The notes under the pieces were generated by a model. The model was not told the DNA's origin. It made no database searches and saw only the letters and a list, made by a program, of their open reading frames with translations. From Actinomycetota bacterium (GTDB lineage Bacteria > Actinomycetota > Thermoleophilia > Gaiellales > Gaiellaceae), in contig PLZU01000038.1 in assembly GCA_003152275.1 (NCBI GenBank), positions 1 to 42,615 on the forward strand: DNA of 42,615 bases, in the 5' to 3' direction. Both the position numbers and the translations under genes were made by a program. Shown one piece after another: positions 23,337-31,829 of this stretch; position 1 is the first letter of the stretch; the number at the start of each line of letters is the position of its first letter.

Positions 23337-24077
23337 GTGGAAGAGCACTATGGTGCGCGGTTTTTCGGGGAGCGCGAGGCGGCGGTCTACGAAGACCATC
23401 TAGCCGACATGTTTGACGCGGCCGTTGTCACACCCATCGTGGAAACGCTCGCGGACCTGGCCGGCCAGGGTAGGGCGCTGGAGTTTGGAATCGGCACCGG
23501 CCGGATCGCGCTGCCGTTGGCAAAACGCGGGGTGCGTGTGCAGGGGATCGATGCCTCAGAGGCGATGGTGGCCAGGCTGCGCGCCAAGCCGGGAGGCAAG
23601 GAGATCGATGTCACGATCGGCGACTTTTCGACGTCGCGCGTCGAGGGACAGTTCTCGCTCGTCTACCTCGTGTTCAACACGATCTTCAACCTGATTACGC
23701 AGGATGAGCAGGTTGCCTGCTTCCAGAATGCTGCGGGGCATCTCGACGCCGGAGGCCGCTTCGTCGTCGAGCTTACGGTGCCCGAGTTACAGCTGCTCCC
23801 ACCGGGCCAGACCATCAACGTGATCGGCGTCGATGCACGCGCGATGTCGTTTGATGTCTACGACGTGGTCACACAGCGGTTGACCTCACATCACTTCGTG
23901 ATGAGCGAAGAGAGATTCAGCTCTTACCCGGTAGAGGGGCGTTATGCCTGGCCTTCGGAACTCGACCTCATGGCCCGGCTTGCAGGTTTGCGCCTGCGCG
24001 ATCGCTGGGGTGGATGGCAACGGGAGCCATTCACGAGCCTTAGTCGCTCGCACGTGTCCGTCTACGAGAAACCCTGA
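23337..24077 (+). CDS. class I SAM-dependent methyltransferase
   Basis: The 246-aa protein has the SAM-binding motif I ALEFGIGTGRIALPLAKRG (about 47-65), motif II around VQGIDASEAMVARLRAK and motif III near FSLVYLVFNTIFNLITQDEQ. It methylates an unknown small molecule or acceptor; the C-terminal region (AWPSELDLMARLAGLRLRDRWGGW) is typical of the class. GTG 23337 begins four bases after the TetR stop, so the two are cotranscribed. A hairpin at 24081 probably ends the operon. Confidence 0.92.
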   Translation: MEEHYGARFFGEREAAVYEDHLADMFDAAVVTPIVETLADLAGQGRALEFGIGTGRIALPLAKRGVRVQGIDASEAMVARLRAKPGGKEIDVTIGDFSTSRVEGQFSLVYLVFNTIFNLITQDEQVACFQNAAGHLDAGGRFVVELTVPELQLLPPGQTINVIGVDARAMSFDVYDVVTQRLTSHHFVMSEERFSSYPVEGRYAWPSELDLMARLAGLRLRDRWGGWQREPFTSLSRSHVSVYEKP

Positions 24078-24080
24078 AAC

Positions 24081-24121
24081 GCCGCGGCAACCTCGCGTCG
24101 TCTGAACGCGAGTCCCGCGGC
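24081..24121 (+). terminator. nested hairpin after the methyltransferase gene
   Basis: GCCGCGG (24081-24087) pairs with CCGCGGC (24115-24121), and inside it CTCGCGT (24092-24098) pairs with ACGCGAG (24106-24112). It starts four bases after the stop codon. No T run follows. Confidence 0.5.
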
Positions 24122-24192
24122 GGAAGCACTCGCACGGAGACACCAGGCTGGCGACGGCCCCTGACGGACCGACTCAGCGAGTCTTACCGTCC

Positions 24193-24474
24193 CTAGAGCG
24201 TGTGAAGCGGCACCTCGTAGAACTCGACCGAGGTGCGGCTGCCGGCGTGTCCGGGCCCCGCGTTCATCGCTTCGTCGGCCTTGCGCATTGCCTCCTCACT
24301 GTCGAACAGCGCCACCCCGAGCATTCCGCCCGACGTGCGATCGACGAGCATCAGAAGCTTGGCGTCCGCGAGCTCGGATGCGAGCGTACCCGCATCGAGG
24401 CCAGAGCGAAGTCTCTCGACCCTCGCATCGATGTCTGCCGGATCCCCCTCGAACCTCGCCACACGCGCCCACAT
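24193..24474 (-). CDS. small dimeric alpha/beta-barrel protein
   Basis: The 93-aa protein starts MWARVARFEGDPADIDARVERLR and has DRTSGGMLGVALFDSEEAMRKADEAMNAG, a ferredoxin-like ABM/EthD type barrel similar to the 96-aa protein at 21152. The shared GGMxxxxxxDSEEAxRxADE pattern suggests common ancestry. Function unknown. The ATG has AGGGAG upstream. It is isolated on the minus strand; no operon partner is evident. Confidence 0.75.
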   Translation of the reverse strand: MWARVARFEGDPADIDARVERLRSGLDAGTLASELADAKLLMLVDRTSGGMLGVALFDSEEAMRKADEAMNAGPGHAGSRTSVEFYEVPLHTL

Positions 24475-24767
24475 TCTGTGCTCCCTTCGGCTTCGGACTC
24501 TTGAGCGGCGAGCCTATACGACGTCGTCCCGGCGAGATGGTGCTGCCTTGCGCCAGTGAGTGCGCGAATAACCCCCGAGGCCAGTCTCAGGTCGAGGCTG
24601 TTGACGACTCGTGCGCGCTGTTGCGAGAGTCGCCGCGGTGGCAGAGCGGCCGGAGAAAGCCCAGCCACATGCTGCACCACGAAGCAACCTGCGTGCAGAC
24701 AAGGCTCGCCTACCGGGCTGTTCACCCCGTGCTTCGATCTGGCGGTCGTGCGCGATCGTCGCCTGGG
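24475..24767. other. gene-poor region between the barrel protein and lipoprotein genes
   Basis: About 290 bases with no reading frame that shows protein-like composition or a good ribosome binding site; the open frames are arginine-rich shadows. Nothing else could be assigned. Confidence 0.5.
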
Positions 24768-25637
24768 TTACGTGACGGTAAGCGTGAAGGGAGCGGTGAG
24801 ATAGTGGCCGTCGACATAGACGAGCAGGAACAAACGCCACGTGCCGGGGACGGGAACGAGCACGCCCACGGTGAGCTTGCCCGGCGTTGTCGATGTTCCG
24901 GTCACCTTCGCGGCACCGAGCAGGCTCGTGCAGTTGGTCGCGCCGCGGCTGCAGACATGGGTGTGGAAGTAGTCGAGCGAGCCGGCGCGGATGAAGATCG
25001 CGTGCGCAAGCGCGCCGCGCCAGGGCGTAAAAACGGTTGGCCGGCCCCGCGGGTCGCGCACCCCGATCTTCATGAAGGCAGCTTGGTCTGCGTGTAACGA
25101 CGGCCGTCCTTGGACCGTAAACCGATAGCCGTCGACACTGACGGTCGGGTTGAAGGCGGGCACGGTTCTTAGCTTGGCTGCGCCGGCAACCGTGACCCAG
25201 CGGAACATCTGGAAGTTTCGCGGTATCGCCGCACTGGTCTCTATGGGGTAGGCGTCGATGATGATCCGGTAGCGCCCAGGCGAGGGGAAGACGACCGGCT
25301 GCGTGATCCGCCCGTTGGCGGCGATGTCCGTGTCCTCATAGAGCAGCGAGCTATCGTCGCTACGGACGATGATCAGGTCGACACCGGTATGCGGGCCGCT
25401 GCCCGTCTTGTAGGCGGCCAGCGGCGACCCCGATGGCTGGATGATTGTGAACGAGATGAGGGTCGGGCGGCCGGCGTGTGCACGGCCCGCCGGCCTGAAG
25501 CGCGCAAGGTGGAACGTTCGCGCCGCCGCGATGGTCGGCGCGCTGGGAGCCGAGCCGGAGCCGCAGCCGGCACCGAAGAGGGGCGCTGCCACAAGCGCGG
25601 CACACAGTAGGTGGCGACGCGCGAGGCCGGCCCTCAC
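24768..25637 (-). CDS. secreted lipoprotein with beta-sandwich domains
   Basis: The ~289-aa protein begins with MRAGLARRHLLCAALVAAPLFGAGCGSGSAPS, a lipoprotein signal peptide with GAGC as lipobox (Cys26-ish); GTG 25637 has AAGAGG upstream. The mature part has two beta-rich segments: TLISFTIIQPSGSPLAAYKTGSGPHTGVDLIIVRSDD followed by PVVFPSPGRYRIIIDAYP, and a second with FMKIGVRDPRGRP and FHTHVCSRGATNC near the C-terminus. It resembles the FixH/YtkA-like or immunoglobulin-like extracellular proteins found in actinobacteria, where HxH-type residues may bind metal. That family call is tentative. Neighbour: the phosphodiester glycosidase-like gene. Confidence 0.7.
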   Translation of the reverse strand: MRAGLARRHLLCAALVAAPLFGAGCGSGSAPSAPTIAAARTFHLARFRPAGRAHAGRPTLISFTIIQPSGSPLAAYKTGSGPHTGVDLIIVRSDDSSLLYEDTDIAANGRITQPVVFPSPGRYRIIIDAYPIETSAAIPRNFQMFRWVTVAGAAKLRTVPAFNPTVSVDGYRFTVQGRPSLHADQAAFMKIGVRDPRGRPTVFTPWRGALAHAIFIRAGSLDYFHTHVCSRGATNCTSLLGAAKVTGTSTTPGKLTVGVLVPVPGTWRLFLLVYVDGHYLTAPFTLTVT

Positions 25638-25895
25638 GCATACCTCTTCGATCCTGACGTCATCCGCGTCGGCTTCTGCTCGTTGCGATTCTCTTCGGCG
25701 TAGCGGCCAGCGACCGCTGCCGTCGCAACCGTAGCCGGAAGACAGCGGCAGTGCGCCCGATCTCTCGGCAGGCGGATCACCAGAGGCCAACCCAATTACC
25801 CTGAGGTCAGCTCTGTCGCGTGGGCCAGTGTTCAGGAATGTCCCCTGAGCGGCTAGGGTCGTCAAGAGGCTCATCGCCGATTATCTCGGCCAGCC

Positions 25896-26969
25896 CTATT
25901 TGAACGGCACGCTGACGGGGCCTGCAACCCTGCGGTAGACCGCGAAGAAGTCGCGGTTGTCGGGGGTGAGGTAGCGGCTTGCGGACTGCATCGGCTGCGG
26001 CTCCACCATCGTCGGGACGAGCTGACGGTTCCGATGGTTGTAGGTGATCAGGGTGTGCCATTCAGGGTTGATGTCGAGCTCCATCGCCTCCACCGCGCCG
26101 GCGTGTTGGAGGACCTGCGCAAGGGTGATCACTGTCTGGTTATCGACTGCGACGAAGATCAGGTTGCCGTGAAGGTCGATGCCGAGTCCAGTACGCCAGA
26201 CCAATCCGACGTGCCCGAGCGTGTACCCCCACTGGTAGCTGTTCGGATCCGTGTTCAGCGCGGGGTTGAGTCTTCCGTTCCAGACGATGGGCGCGAGGCT
26301 CTGGCGTGCGAACGCGACGTTCGGGCCTGCGTTCGGACCGCCGCTCCACTTCACGATCGCGACCCGGCCGTTCCTGTACTGGATGAGCGTCGCGTTACCT
26401 GCATGGAGCGGCTCGTTGACGCGTCCGTTATCGGCTGAGCCGTTGAGGCCCTGCTTGTAGACGAAGCCGCTATTGAAGGTTGCGAGAAGCCGCCAGCGCT
26501 GATCGTGTGGAACCATCATGGGCCCGCGCACGGCCGCAGTCGGCGGCTCAGAAGCGCCCGGGTAGTACGCGAGCGTCGTGCGCCTGCGGTCGAACCAGGC
26601 GACATAGGCAACGACGCTGGGATTGTCGAGCTGCGGGCGGAACGTCGTCACGAGTACCGCCGGGCCTCCATCGACGAGCGGGCCTGTTCGCCGCCAAACC
26701 CCCTCGCCCGGCAGCGGATGCGGAAACACCGGCTTGATCCGGGCCGGCCATGTCGCAGCCACCGCATGGGTCTTTGTATGTCTCCGACCCGCGCGAGGCG
26801 GTGAATCGGAGCGTGTGGCCGCTCCGCGGCTGCCCGCCTGCATCAGCACTCCCGCCAGGACACCGAGCGTCACGATCAGCGCTGCCGCCCAGACGATCAA
26901 CCGCCGCCGGCCGCGCCTCCGCCGCTTCGCAGCCTCCCGCCGCTGCTTGCGGTACGGCGACTCACTCAT
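25896..26969 (-). CDS. phosphodiester glycosidase-like (NAGPA domain) membrane-anchored protein
   Basis: The 357-aa protein starts with a basic segment (KQRREAAKRRRRGRRR) and one transmembrane helix (LIVWAAALIVTLGVLAGVLM), so it is anchored with the bulk outside. Pieces such as LATFNSGFVYKQGL, ARQSLAPIVWNGRLNP and EAMELDINPEWHTLITYNH resemble the phosphodiester glycosidase (NAGPA, PF09992) fold. Members hydrolyse or bind glycosidic phosphodiesters and are common in actinobacterial cell envelopes. Substrate unknown. It sits downstream of the acdS stop region (190-base gap holding an imperfect GTGAG/CTCAC inverted repeat at 27017) and upstream of the lipoprotein gene. Confidence 0.75.
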   Translation of the reverse strand: MSESPYRKQRREAAKRRRRGRRRLIVWAAALIVTLGVLAGVLMQAGSRGAATRSDSPPRAGRRHTKTHAVAATWPARIKPVFPHPLPGEGVWRRTGPLVDGGPAVLVTTFRPQLDNPSVVAYVAWFDRRRTTLAYYPGASEPPTAAVRGPMMVPHDQRWRLLATFNSGFVYKQGLNGSADNGRVNEPLHAGNATLIQYRNGRVAIVKWSGGPNAGPNVAFARQSLAPIVWNGRLNPALNTDPNSYQWGYTLGHVGLVWRTGLGIDLHGNLIFVAVDNQTVITLAQVLQHAGAVEAMELDINPEWHTLITYNHRNRQLVPTMVEPQPMQSASRYLTPDNRDFFAVYRRVAGPVSVPFK

Positions 26970-27161
26970 AGCCTCGTCCCAAACGGTGCACGATATCGAC
27001 CGTACGGCTGAAAGGTGAGGAAGTGCTGAGGAACTTCACTCACTCACAGGGCGCCTTCAACGCGCGGCAAGACGCATCGTGCGGATCCCTACTACTGCTC
27101 CGGTCAGCGGCGACGTGTCCTTCACCCTCCCGTAACGCTCGACTGGGCCAGGTTGTTGTCC

Positions 27162-28169
27162 TCAGAAGACGCCCGCGTACGCATTCAGCGCCGGCTGACC
27201 GCCCAGATGCGCGTACAGAACGCGTGACCCCGGCTCGATGCGGCCGTCGCGGACGAGATCGATCAACGCGGCCATCGACTTGCCTTCGTACACCGGATCG
27301 GTGAGCACGCCCTCGAGGCGGGCACACAACCGGATCGCGTCGAGTGTCTTCTCGTCGGGGATCCCGTATGTGCCGGCGTGCCACTCGTCGAGCAGGACGA
27401 TCTCGTCGTCTTCCAAAGCACGACCGAGCTCGATCGCCTCCGCCGTTTGTCGCGCGATGCGGGCGACCTGATCCCACGTCTGCTGCACCGTCGCCGATCC
27501 GTCGATGCCGAGCACGCTGCGCAGCTCGTCCTGCGCCGCGAAGCCGGCAATCATTCCCGCCTGCGTTGAGCCCGTGACGGAGCAGACGACAATCGTGTCG
27601 AAGAAGATGCCGAGGTCGCGCTCCTGCGCGGCAACCTCGTCTGCCCAGCGCGCGAAGCCGAGGCCTCCGAGCGGATGATCCGACGCGCCCGCCGGAATCG
27701 CATACGGCTTGCCGTCAACGGCTTCAACGGAGGCGAGCGCGTCCTCCCAGCTCGGCCGGAACGCGATGTCGAAGCCCGCGTCGGAGAGGCGCACATCTGC
27801 GCCCATGATCCGCGAGAGCAGGATGTTGCCCACCGTCTCGTAACCCGGGTCGTCCCAGTCGACCCAGTGCTCCTGCACGAGGACGCACTTCAACCCGAGA
27901 TGTGCGGCGACCGCTGCGACCTGCCGCGTGTGGTTGGACTGCACGCCGCCAATCGAGACGAACGTGTCGCAGCCCTGCGCGAGCGCATCGGCCGCGAGGT
28001 ACTCGAGCTTGCGGGTCTTGTTGCCGCCGTACGCGAGCCCGGAGTTGCAGTCGTCGCGCTTCGCCCAGATCTCGACGCGGCCGCCGAGCTGCTCACTCAG
28101 GCGCTCGAGGCGATGGACAGGCGAAGGCCCGAAGAGCAACGACTCACGCGGGAAGTCGGCGAGCGCCAC
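27162..28169 (-). CDS. acdS: 1-aminocyclopropane-1-carboxylate deaminase
   Basis: The 335-aa PLP enzyme has every residue used to tell true ACC deaminase from D-cysteine desulfhydrase, in reference numbering: Lys51 (GGNKTRK, PLP Lys), Ser78 ([10 protein letters not shown]), Tyr294 and Glu295 ([11 protein letters not shown]) and Leu322 ([11 protein letters not shown]). It should convert ACC, the ethylene precursor, to 2-oxobutanoate and ammonia. This suggests contact with plants or use of plant-derived ACC. The GTG start (28169) overlaps the SDR stop by one base (TAGTG), so the two genes are coupled. Regulation is not visible. Confidence 0.93.
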   Translation of the reverse strand: MALADFPRESLLFGPSPVHRLERLSEQLGGRVEIWAKRDDCNSGLAYGGNKTRKLEYLAADALAQGCDTFVSIGGVQSNHTRQVAAVAAHLGLKCVLVQEHWVDWDDPGYETVGNILLSRIMGADVRLSDAGFDIAFRPSWEDALASVEAVDGKPYAIPAGASDHPLGGLGFARWADEVAAQERDLGIFFDTIVVCSVTGSTQAGMIAGFAAQDELRSVLGIDGSATVQQTWDQVARIARQTAEAIELGRALEDDEIVLLDEWHAGTYGIPDEKTLDAIRLCARLEGVLTDPVYEGKSMAALIDLVRDGRIEPGSRVLYAHLGGQPALNAYAGVF

Positions 28170-28876
28170 TACGCACCGCTGAGCGGTACGTCACCGTTAA
28201 TCGAGCCGGCGCGTTCGATCACGACCTGCGGGATGCGCGCATGCGGCGACAGGCGCAGCAGCATGCGCACGACCTCGGCGCAGTCCTCGGGCTGGATCAT
28301 CTCGTCGCCCGCGATGCCGGACCATTGCGCCATCGGGGTGTCCACGAAGCCGGGGCAGATCGCGATTGCGCGCACGCCATCCGCGTCGAGCTCCTCGTTG
28401 AGCGAGCGTGTGAGCGAGATCACGGCGGCCTTTGTTGCGCCGTACGTCGCGAGACCCGGCGTCGGCAGCGTCCCCGCGATCGATGCGAGGTTCACGATCA
28501 AGCCATGCGACTCGCGCAGCAGCGGGATCGCCGCCTGCGTGACGAGGAACAGCCCACGGAGGTTGACGCCCACCTGCAGATCGAAATGCTTCGCGGGTAG
28601 ATCCTCGACACGGCCGGCGATGCCGATCCCGGCCGAGTTGACGAGGACGTCGATGCGGCCGAACCGCTCGCGGTGTTCGGCGACGAGGCGCTCGCAATCC
28701 TCCGCATTCCCGACGTCGGCCGCGCTGGCGACGGCGCCGAGCTCCTCCGCGGCGGCCTGCACGCGCTCGGCGCGCCGCGAGGCGAGCGTCAGCTCGAAGC
28801 CCTCGTCGCGGAGCATCCGCCCGATCGCGAGTCCGATCCCCGACGAGCCGCCGGTGATGAGCGCTGCCCGGTCCAT
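28169..28876 (-). CDS. SDR family oxidoreductase
   Basis: The 235-aa classical SDR has [16 protein letters not shown] at the N-terminus, the NAG-type [32 protein letters not shown] with the Ser-Tyr-Lys triad, and a proline-rich C-terminus. Substrate unknown. Its stop overlaps the acdS GTG, suggesting a joint operon (SDR then acdS). The start ATG 28876 has no clear Shine-Dalgarno sequence. Confidence 0.9.
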   Translation of the reverse strand: MDRAALITGGSSGIGLAIGRMLRDEGFELTLASRRAERVQAAAEELGAVASAADVGNAEDCERLVAEHRERFGRIDVLVNSAGIGIAGRVEDLPAKHFDLQVGVNLRGLFLVTQAAIPLLRESHGLIVNLASIAGTLPTPGLATYGATKAAVISLTRSLNEELDADGVRAIAICPGFVDTPMAQWSGIAGDEMIQPEDCAEVVRMLLRLSPHARIPQVVIERAGSINGDVPLSGA

Positions 28877-29004
28877 ATGTGTTGTTTATCAGGAGGCAAC
28901 GTCCTGCGGAGCGCGAACAATCCGCGCGAGGGTGCCTTCTGGGCGCTCTCCTCTCCCCAAGAAGACGGCGGCTTCGGCCGCCGTCTTCGTACCATCAGCT
29001 AGTC
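28877..29004 (+). other. structured leader region upstream of selD
   Basis: This 128-base gap between the SDR and selD has several self-complementary pieces, including GCGGA/TCCGC, GGAG/CTCC at its ends, and a strong hairpin at 28961. A perfect AGGAGG (28891-28896) has no ATG/GTG/TTG at a fitting distance. No known RNA family was recognised. Confidence 0.35.
28961..28988. terminator. perfect UUCG-loop hairpin upstream of selD
   Basis: A perfect 12-bp stem, GAAGACGGCGGC (28961-28972) and GCCGCCGTCTTC (28977-28988), with a TTCG tetraloop. This is a typical GC-rich terminator shape but without a U-tract. It lies just before the TACCAT motif that could be the selD -10 box, so it may end an upstream transcript and insulate the selD operon. 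Confidence 0.55.
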
Positions 29005-30000
29005 GTGACCGCGCTTACCGGATTGACCGTCGGCGGCGGCTGCGCCGCGAAGTACTCGGCGGCCCGCCTCGAGGAGCTCTTGAAGGGCTTCGTCCCCGTG
29101 GAGGCGGAGAATCTGCTCGTCGGCCTCTCGCCCGCGGACGACGCTGCCGTCTACAAGCTCGACGACGACCGCGCGATCGTTTTCACGCTGGACTTCTTCC
29201 CGCCGCTCGTCGACGACCCGGCGACGTTCGGGCGCATCGCAGCCACGAACGCGCTCAACGACGTTTTCGCGATGGGTGGCACGCCCCTGCTCGCGCTGTC
29301 GATCGCCGCGTTCCCCGAAGAACTTCCGACCGAGGTGCTCGGCGCGATATTCGCCGCCGCGGCCGAGCAGGTGCTCGCAGCCGGCGCAATCCTCGCAGGT
29401 GGACACACGATCCGCGACGCAGAGCCGAAGTACGGTCTCGCCGTCGTCGGCACGGTGCATCCGGATGGCATCTGGACGAAGAGCGCGGCGCGGCCGGGAG
29501 ACGCCGTGTTTCTCACGAAGCCGCTTGGCACCGGGCTCGTGCTCGCAGCGAAGGGCGACATCGCGGCCGCGGTCGAGCAGATGACGACGCTCAACGCTGC
29601 TGCGGCCGACGTAGTGCGACCGTTCATGCCAAACGCTGTTACTGACGTGACGGGCTTCGGTCTCTTCGGCCATGCACACGAGATGGCGGAGCGGAGCGGC
29701 GTACGCATCGTGATCGACGACGTTCCCGCCCTACCCGGCGCACTCGAGGCGGCGCGCGACGGCGTCCGCACCGGCGGCGATCCGCGCAACCGTGAGTTTG
29801 CCGAGATCGAGGCTGAGGGGGTACCCGAGGAGGTGCTCGCGCTCGGCTACGACGCGCAGACTGCCGGCGGCCTGCTGATCTCCCTGCCGGCGGACAGGGC
29901 GCTGTCGCTCGAGGCGGAGTTTCGCGCCCGCGGTCTCTTCCTCGCGCGCGTCGGCACTGTCGAGGTCGGTGCAGGGCTCGCTCTACACTCGCAGTTGTGA
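29005..30000 (+). CDS. selD: selenide, water dikinase
   Basis: The ~331-aa product matches SelD: LTVGGGCAAKYSAARLEELL gives the catalytic Cys13 and Lys16 (CxxK), followed by DDAAVYKLDDDRAIVFTLDFFPPLVDDP and AGGHTIRDAEPKYGLAVVG, DVTGFGLFGHAHEMA and TAGGLL. It makes selenophosphate from selenide and ATP, for Sec-tRNA or 2-selenouridine. The active Cys is a normal cysteine, not Sec. GTG 29005 was chosen because the N-terminal MTALTGLTVGGGCAAK fits the family; the longer frame from 28879 runs through the leader hairpin. Its TGA overlaps ctaA as GTGA. No selA, selB or mnmH is in the window. Confidence 0.93.
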   Translation: MTALTGLTVGGGCAAKYSAARLEELLKGFVPVEAENLLVGLSPADDAAVYKLDDDRAIVFTLDFFPPLVDDPATFGRIAATNALNDVFAMGGTPLLALSIAAFPEELPTEVLGAIFAAAAEQVLAAGAILAGGHTIRDAEPKYGLAVVGTVHPDGIWTKSAARPGDAVFLTKPLGTGLVLAAKGDIAAAVEQMTTLNAAAADVVRPFMPNAVTDVTGFGLFGHAHEMAERSGVRIVIDDVPALPGALEAARDGVRTGGDPRNREFAEIEAEGVPEEVLALGYDAQTAGGLLISLPADRALSLEAEFRARGLFLARVGTVEVGAGLALHSQL

Positions 30001-30923
30001 ACACGGCTTCTGAGGCGCTCTCCCGGGGTCGCGCGCTCGAGCTGACGCCGGAGCGCTTTCGTCGAGTCGCCGCGTGGGCGGTGGGCTGGCTGATCCTGAT
30101 CATCGCGACCGGCGCCACGGTCCGGTTGACAGGCTCCGGCCTCGGCTGCCGCCACTGGCCCGGCTGCCAGACGAATGACTTCTTCCCTCAAAGCGCACGC
30201 GGCTACCACCCATATGTCGAGTTCGGGAACCGGGTCGTCGCGTCGCTCACGGTGCTGACAACGCTCGTGCTCGCGGTTGCATCGCTGCGCACGCGGGCGC
30301 TACCGACCAGCGTGAAAGGTGTCGCTTGGCTCGTCTTCGCCGGAACGCTCGCGCAAGCACCGCTCGGTGCGATCACGATCCACTACGACCTGAACCCATG
30401 GCTCGTGCTCACGCACCTACTCGTTTCGCTCGTGGTGCTCGGACTCAGCGTGATCGTGCTCCTCGAAGCTGCGCGGCATGCACGTGGCGGCGGCGAGGCG
30501 CTCCCCGCCGGCGTACGCGCCACCGGAGCGCTGCTCGTCGCGGCGGTGTGTGCGCTCGTCGTTACGGGCACGCTCGCGACCGCTGCGGGCCCGCATCCCG
30601 GCAGCACGATGGTGCGTCGCATCGGCTCGTTCCAACCTTCCGTCGCGATCCACGTGAGAGCGACCGCGGCGTTCGGCATTGCCTTTCTCCTCCTCGCTGC
30701 TTGGGCGTGGCGAGAGCGTGCGCGGGCGCCCTGGCTCCTCCGCGGCTGCGCCGGCCTGCTCCTTCTGCTCGGCGTGCAGATGGCGATCGGCGAGACGCAG
30801 TACCGCACCGGCCTTCCGTGGTGGCTCGTACTGATCCACGTCACGATCGCCGCCTGTGTGTTCGCATGGACGGTCGGTCTCGTGGCCCGGCTCTGGCGGC
30901 CGGTCGCCCGAAACCCTGACTAG
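29997..30923 (+). CDS. ctaA: heme A synthase (COX15/CtaA family)
   Basis: The 308-aa protein has about eight transmembrane helices. Signature pieces are the loop CRHWPGC (a disulfide-capable Cys pair), TVRLTGSGLGC, HPYVEFGNRVVASLTVL, WLVLTHLLVSLVVLG, FQPSVAIHVRATAAFG and WWLVLIHVTIAACVFAW, containing the conserved heme-ligating His residues. It oxidises heme O to heme A for the cytochrome aa3 oxidase. The GTG start overlaps selD, and the PAC2 gene begins nine bases after its stop. Location of the partner ctaB and coxAB is not in the window. Confidence 0.93.
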   Translation: MNTASEALSRGRALELTPERFRRVAAWAVGWLILIIATGATVRLTGSGLGCRHWPGCQTNDFFPQSARGYHPYVEFGNRVVASLTVLTTLVLAVASLRTRALPTSVKGVAWLVFAGTLAQAPLGAITIHYDLNPWLVLTHLLVSLVVLGLSVIVLLEAARHARGGGEALPAGVRATGALLVAAVCALVVTGTLATAAGPHPGSTMVRRIGSFQPSVAIHVRATAAFGIAFLLLAAWAWRERARAPWLLRGCAGLLLLLGVQMAIGETQYRTGLPWWLVLIHVTIAACVFAWTVGLVARLWRPVARNPD

Positions 30924-30932
30924 ACTTGGGAA

Positions 30933-31829
30933 ATGTCCGAGCTGAACGTTTCGTTCATGCCGGAGCTCCGCCGGCCCGTTCTCGTCGCTGCGTTCCGGGG
31001 CTGGAACGACGGCGGACAGGGCGCCACTCTCGGTGCCGGGTATCTCGCCAAGCAGTGGGAAGCGGAGCAGTTCGCCCACATCGAGCCGGAGACGTTCTAC
31101 GACTTTCAGGCCACTCGGCCTCAGGTCACGCTCGAGGACGGGATGACGCGCAAGCTCGAGTGGCCGGAGAACAGCTTCTTCCATTGCGAGATCCCGGGAG
31201 CCGGTCGCGACGCGGTGATCCTGCTCGGCACCGAACCGAACCTGCGCTGGAAGACCTTCTCCGGGCTCGTACTCGGCCTCGCGCGCGACCTCGGTGTCGA
31301 GCGCACGGTCACGTTCGGGTCGCTGCTCGCCGACGTGCCGCACACGCGCCCGGCACCGGTGACTGCGGCCGCGACCGATCAAGAGTTGATGGAGGAGCTC
31401 GGGCTCGAGCCGTCCCGCTACGAAGGCCCCACCGGCATCGTCGGCGTGCTGCTCGACGCGTGCCGCAACGCAGGTATCTCGTCGCTCAGCCTCTGGGCTG
31501 CCGTTCCCCACTATGTGTCACTCGCGCCGAGCCCACGCGCGGCGCTCGCGCTCGTGCGGCGGTTTGGCGAGCTGCTGCAGGTCGACGTCGACGTCACGGA
31601 GCTCGAGCACGCGGCCGACGAGTACAGCGAACAGGTGAGCGAGGCTGTCTCTTCGGACGCGGACACCGCCTCGTACGTCGAGGAGCTGGAGCGGCGCGTC
31701 GACATGCTGAACGCCGAGGAGAACCTTCCGTCCGGCGACACGCTCGCCGCGGAGCTGACCCGCTTCCTCCGCGAGCGAGACGAGGAGCAGGACGAGCCGG
31801 ACGAGGGCCCCGAGGGCCCAGCCTCCTAA
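30933..31829 (+). CDS. PAC2 family protein
   Basis: The 298-aa protein begins VLVAAFRGWNDGGQGATLGAGYLAKQW, the PAC2 (proteasome assembly chaperone 2-like) motif, and continues with TGIVGVLLDACRNAGISSLSLWAAVPHYV. The C-terminal ~80 residues are acidic and helical (REREEEQDEPDEGPEGPAS at the end). Bacterial PAC2 proteins often lie near proteasome or ATP-grasp genes, but here it follows ctaA. TAGACT six bases before the ATG suggests its own leaderless transcript in addition. It converges with the helicase gene, overlapping it by four bases. Confidence 0.9.
   Translation: MSELNVSFMPELRRPVLVAAFRGWNDGGQGATLGAGYLAKQWEAEQFAHIEPETFYDFQATRPQVTLEDGMTRKLEWPENSFFHCEIPGAGRDAVILLGTEPNLRWKTFSGLVLGLARDLGVERTVTFGSLLADVPHTRPAPVTAAATDQELMEELGLEPSRYEGPTGIVGVLLDACRNAGISSLSLWAAVPHYVSLAPSPRAALALVRRFGELLQVDVDVTELEHAADEYSEQVSEAVSSDADTASYVEELERRVDMLNAEENLPSGDTLAAELTRFLRERDEEQDEPDEGPEGPAS

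Noticed and set aside
28877-28960. tRNA-Sec or another tRNA upstream of selD
   Set aside because: No acceptor stem, T-loop GTTCGA sequence or CCA-like end could be found.
28879-29004. Extension of selD to a start at 28879
   Set aside because: The extra residues run through a hairpin and have no family match; GTG 29005 fits the SelD N-terminus.
27675-29645. Plus-strand frame of 656 codons
   Set aside because: Covers acdS, the SDR and part of selD in the wrong frame; low-complexity serine/arginine composition.
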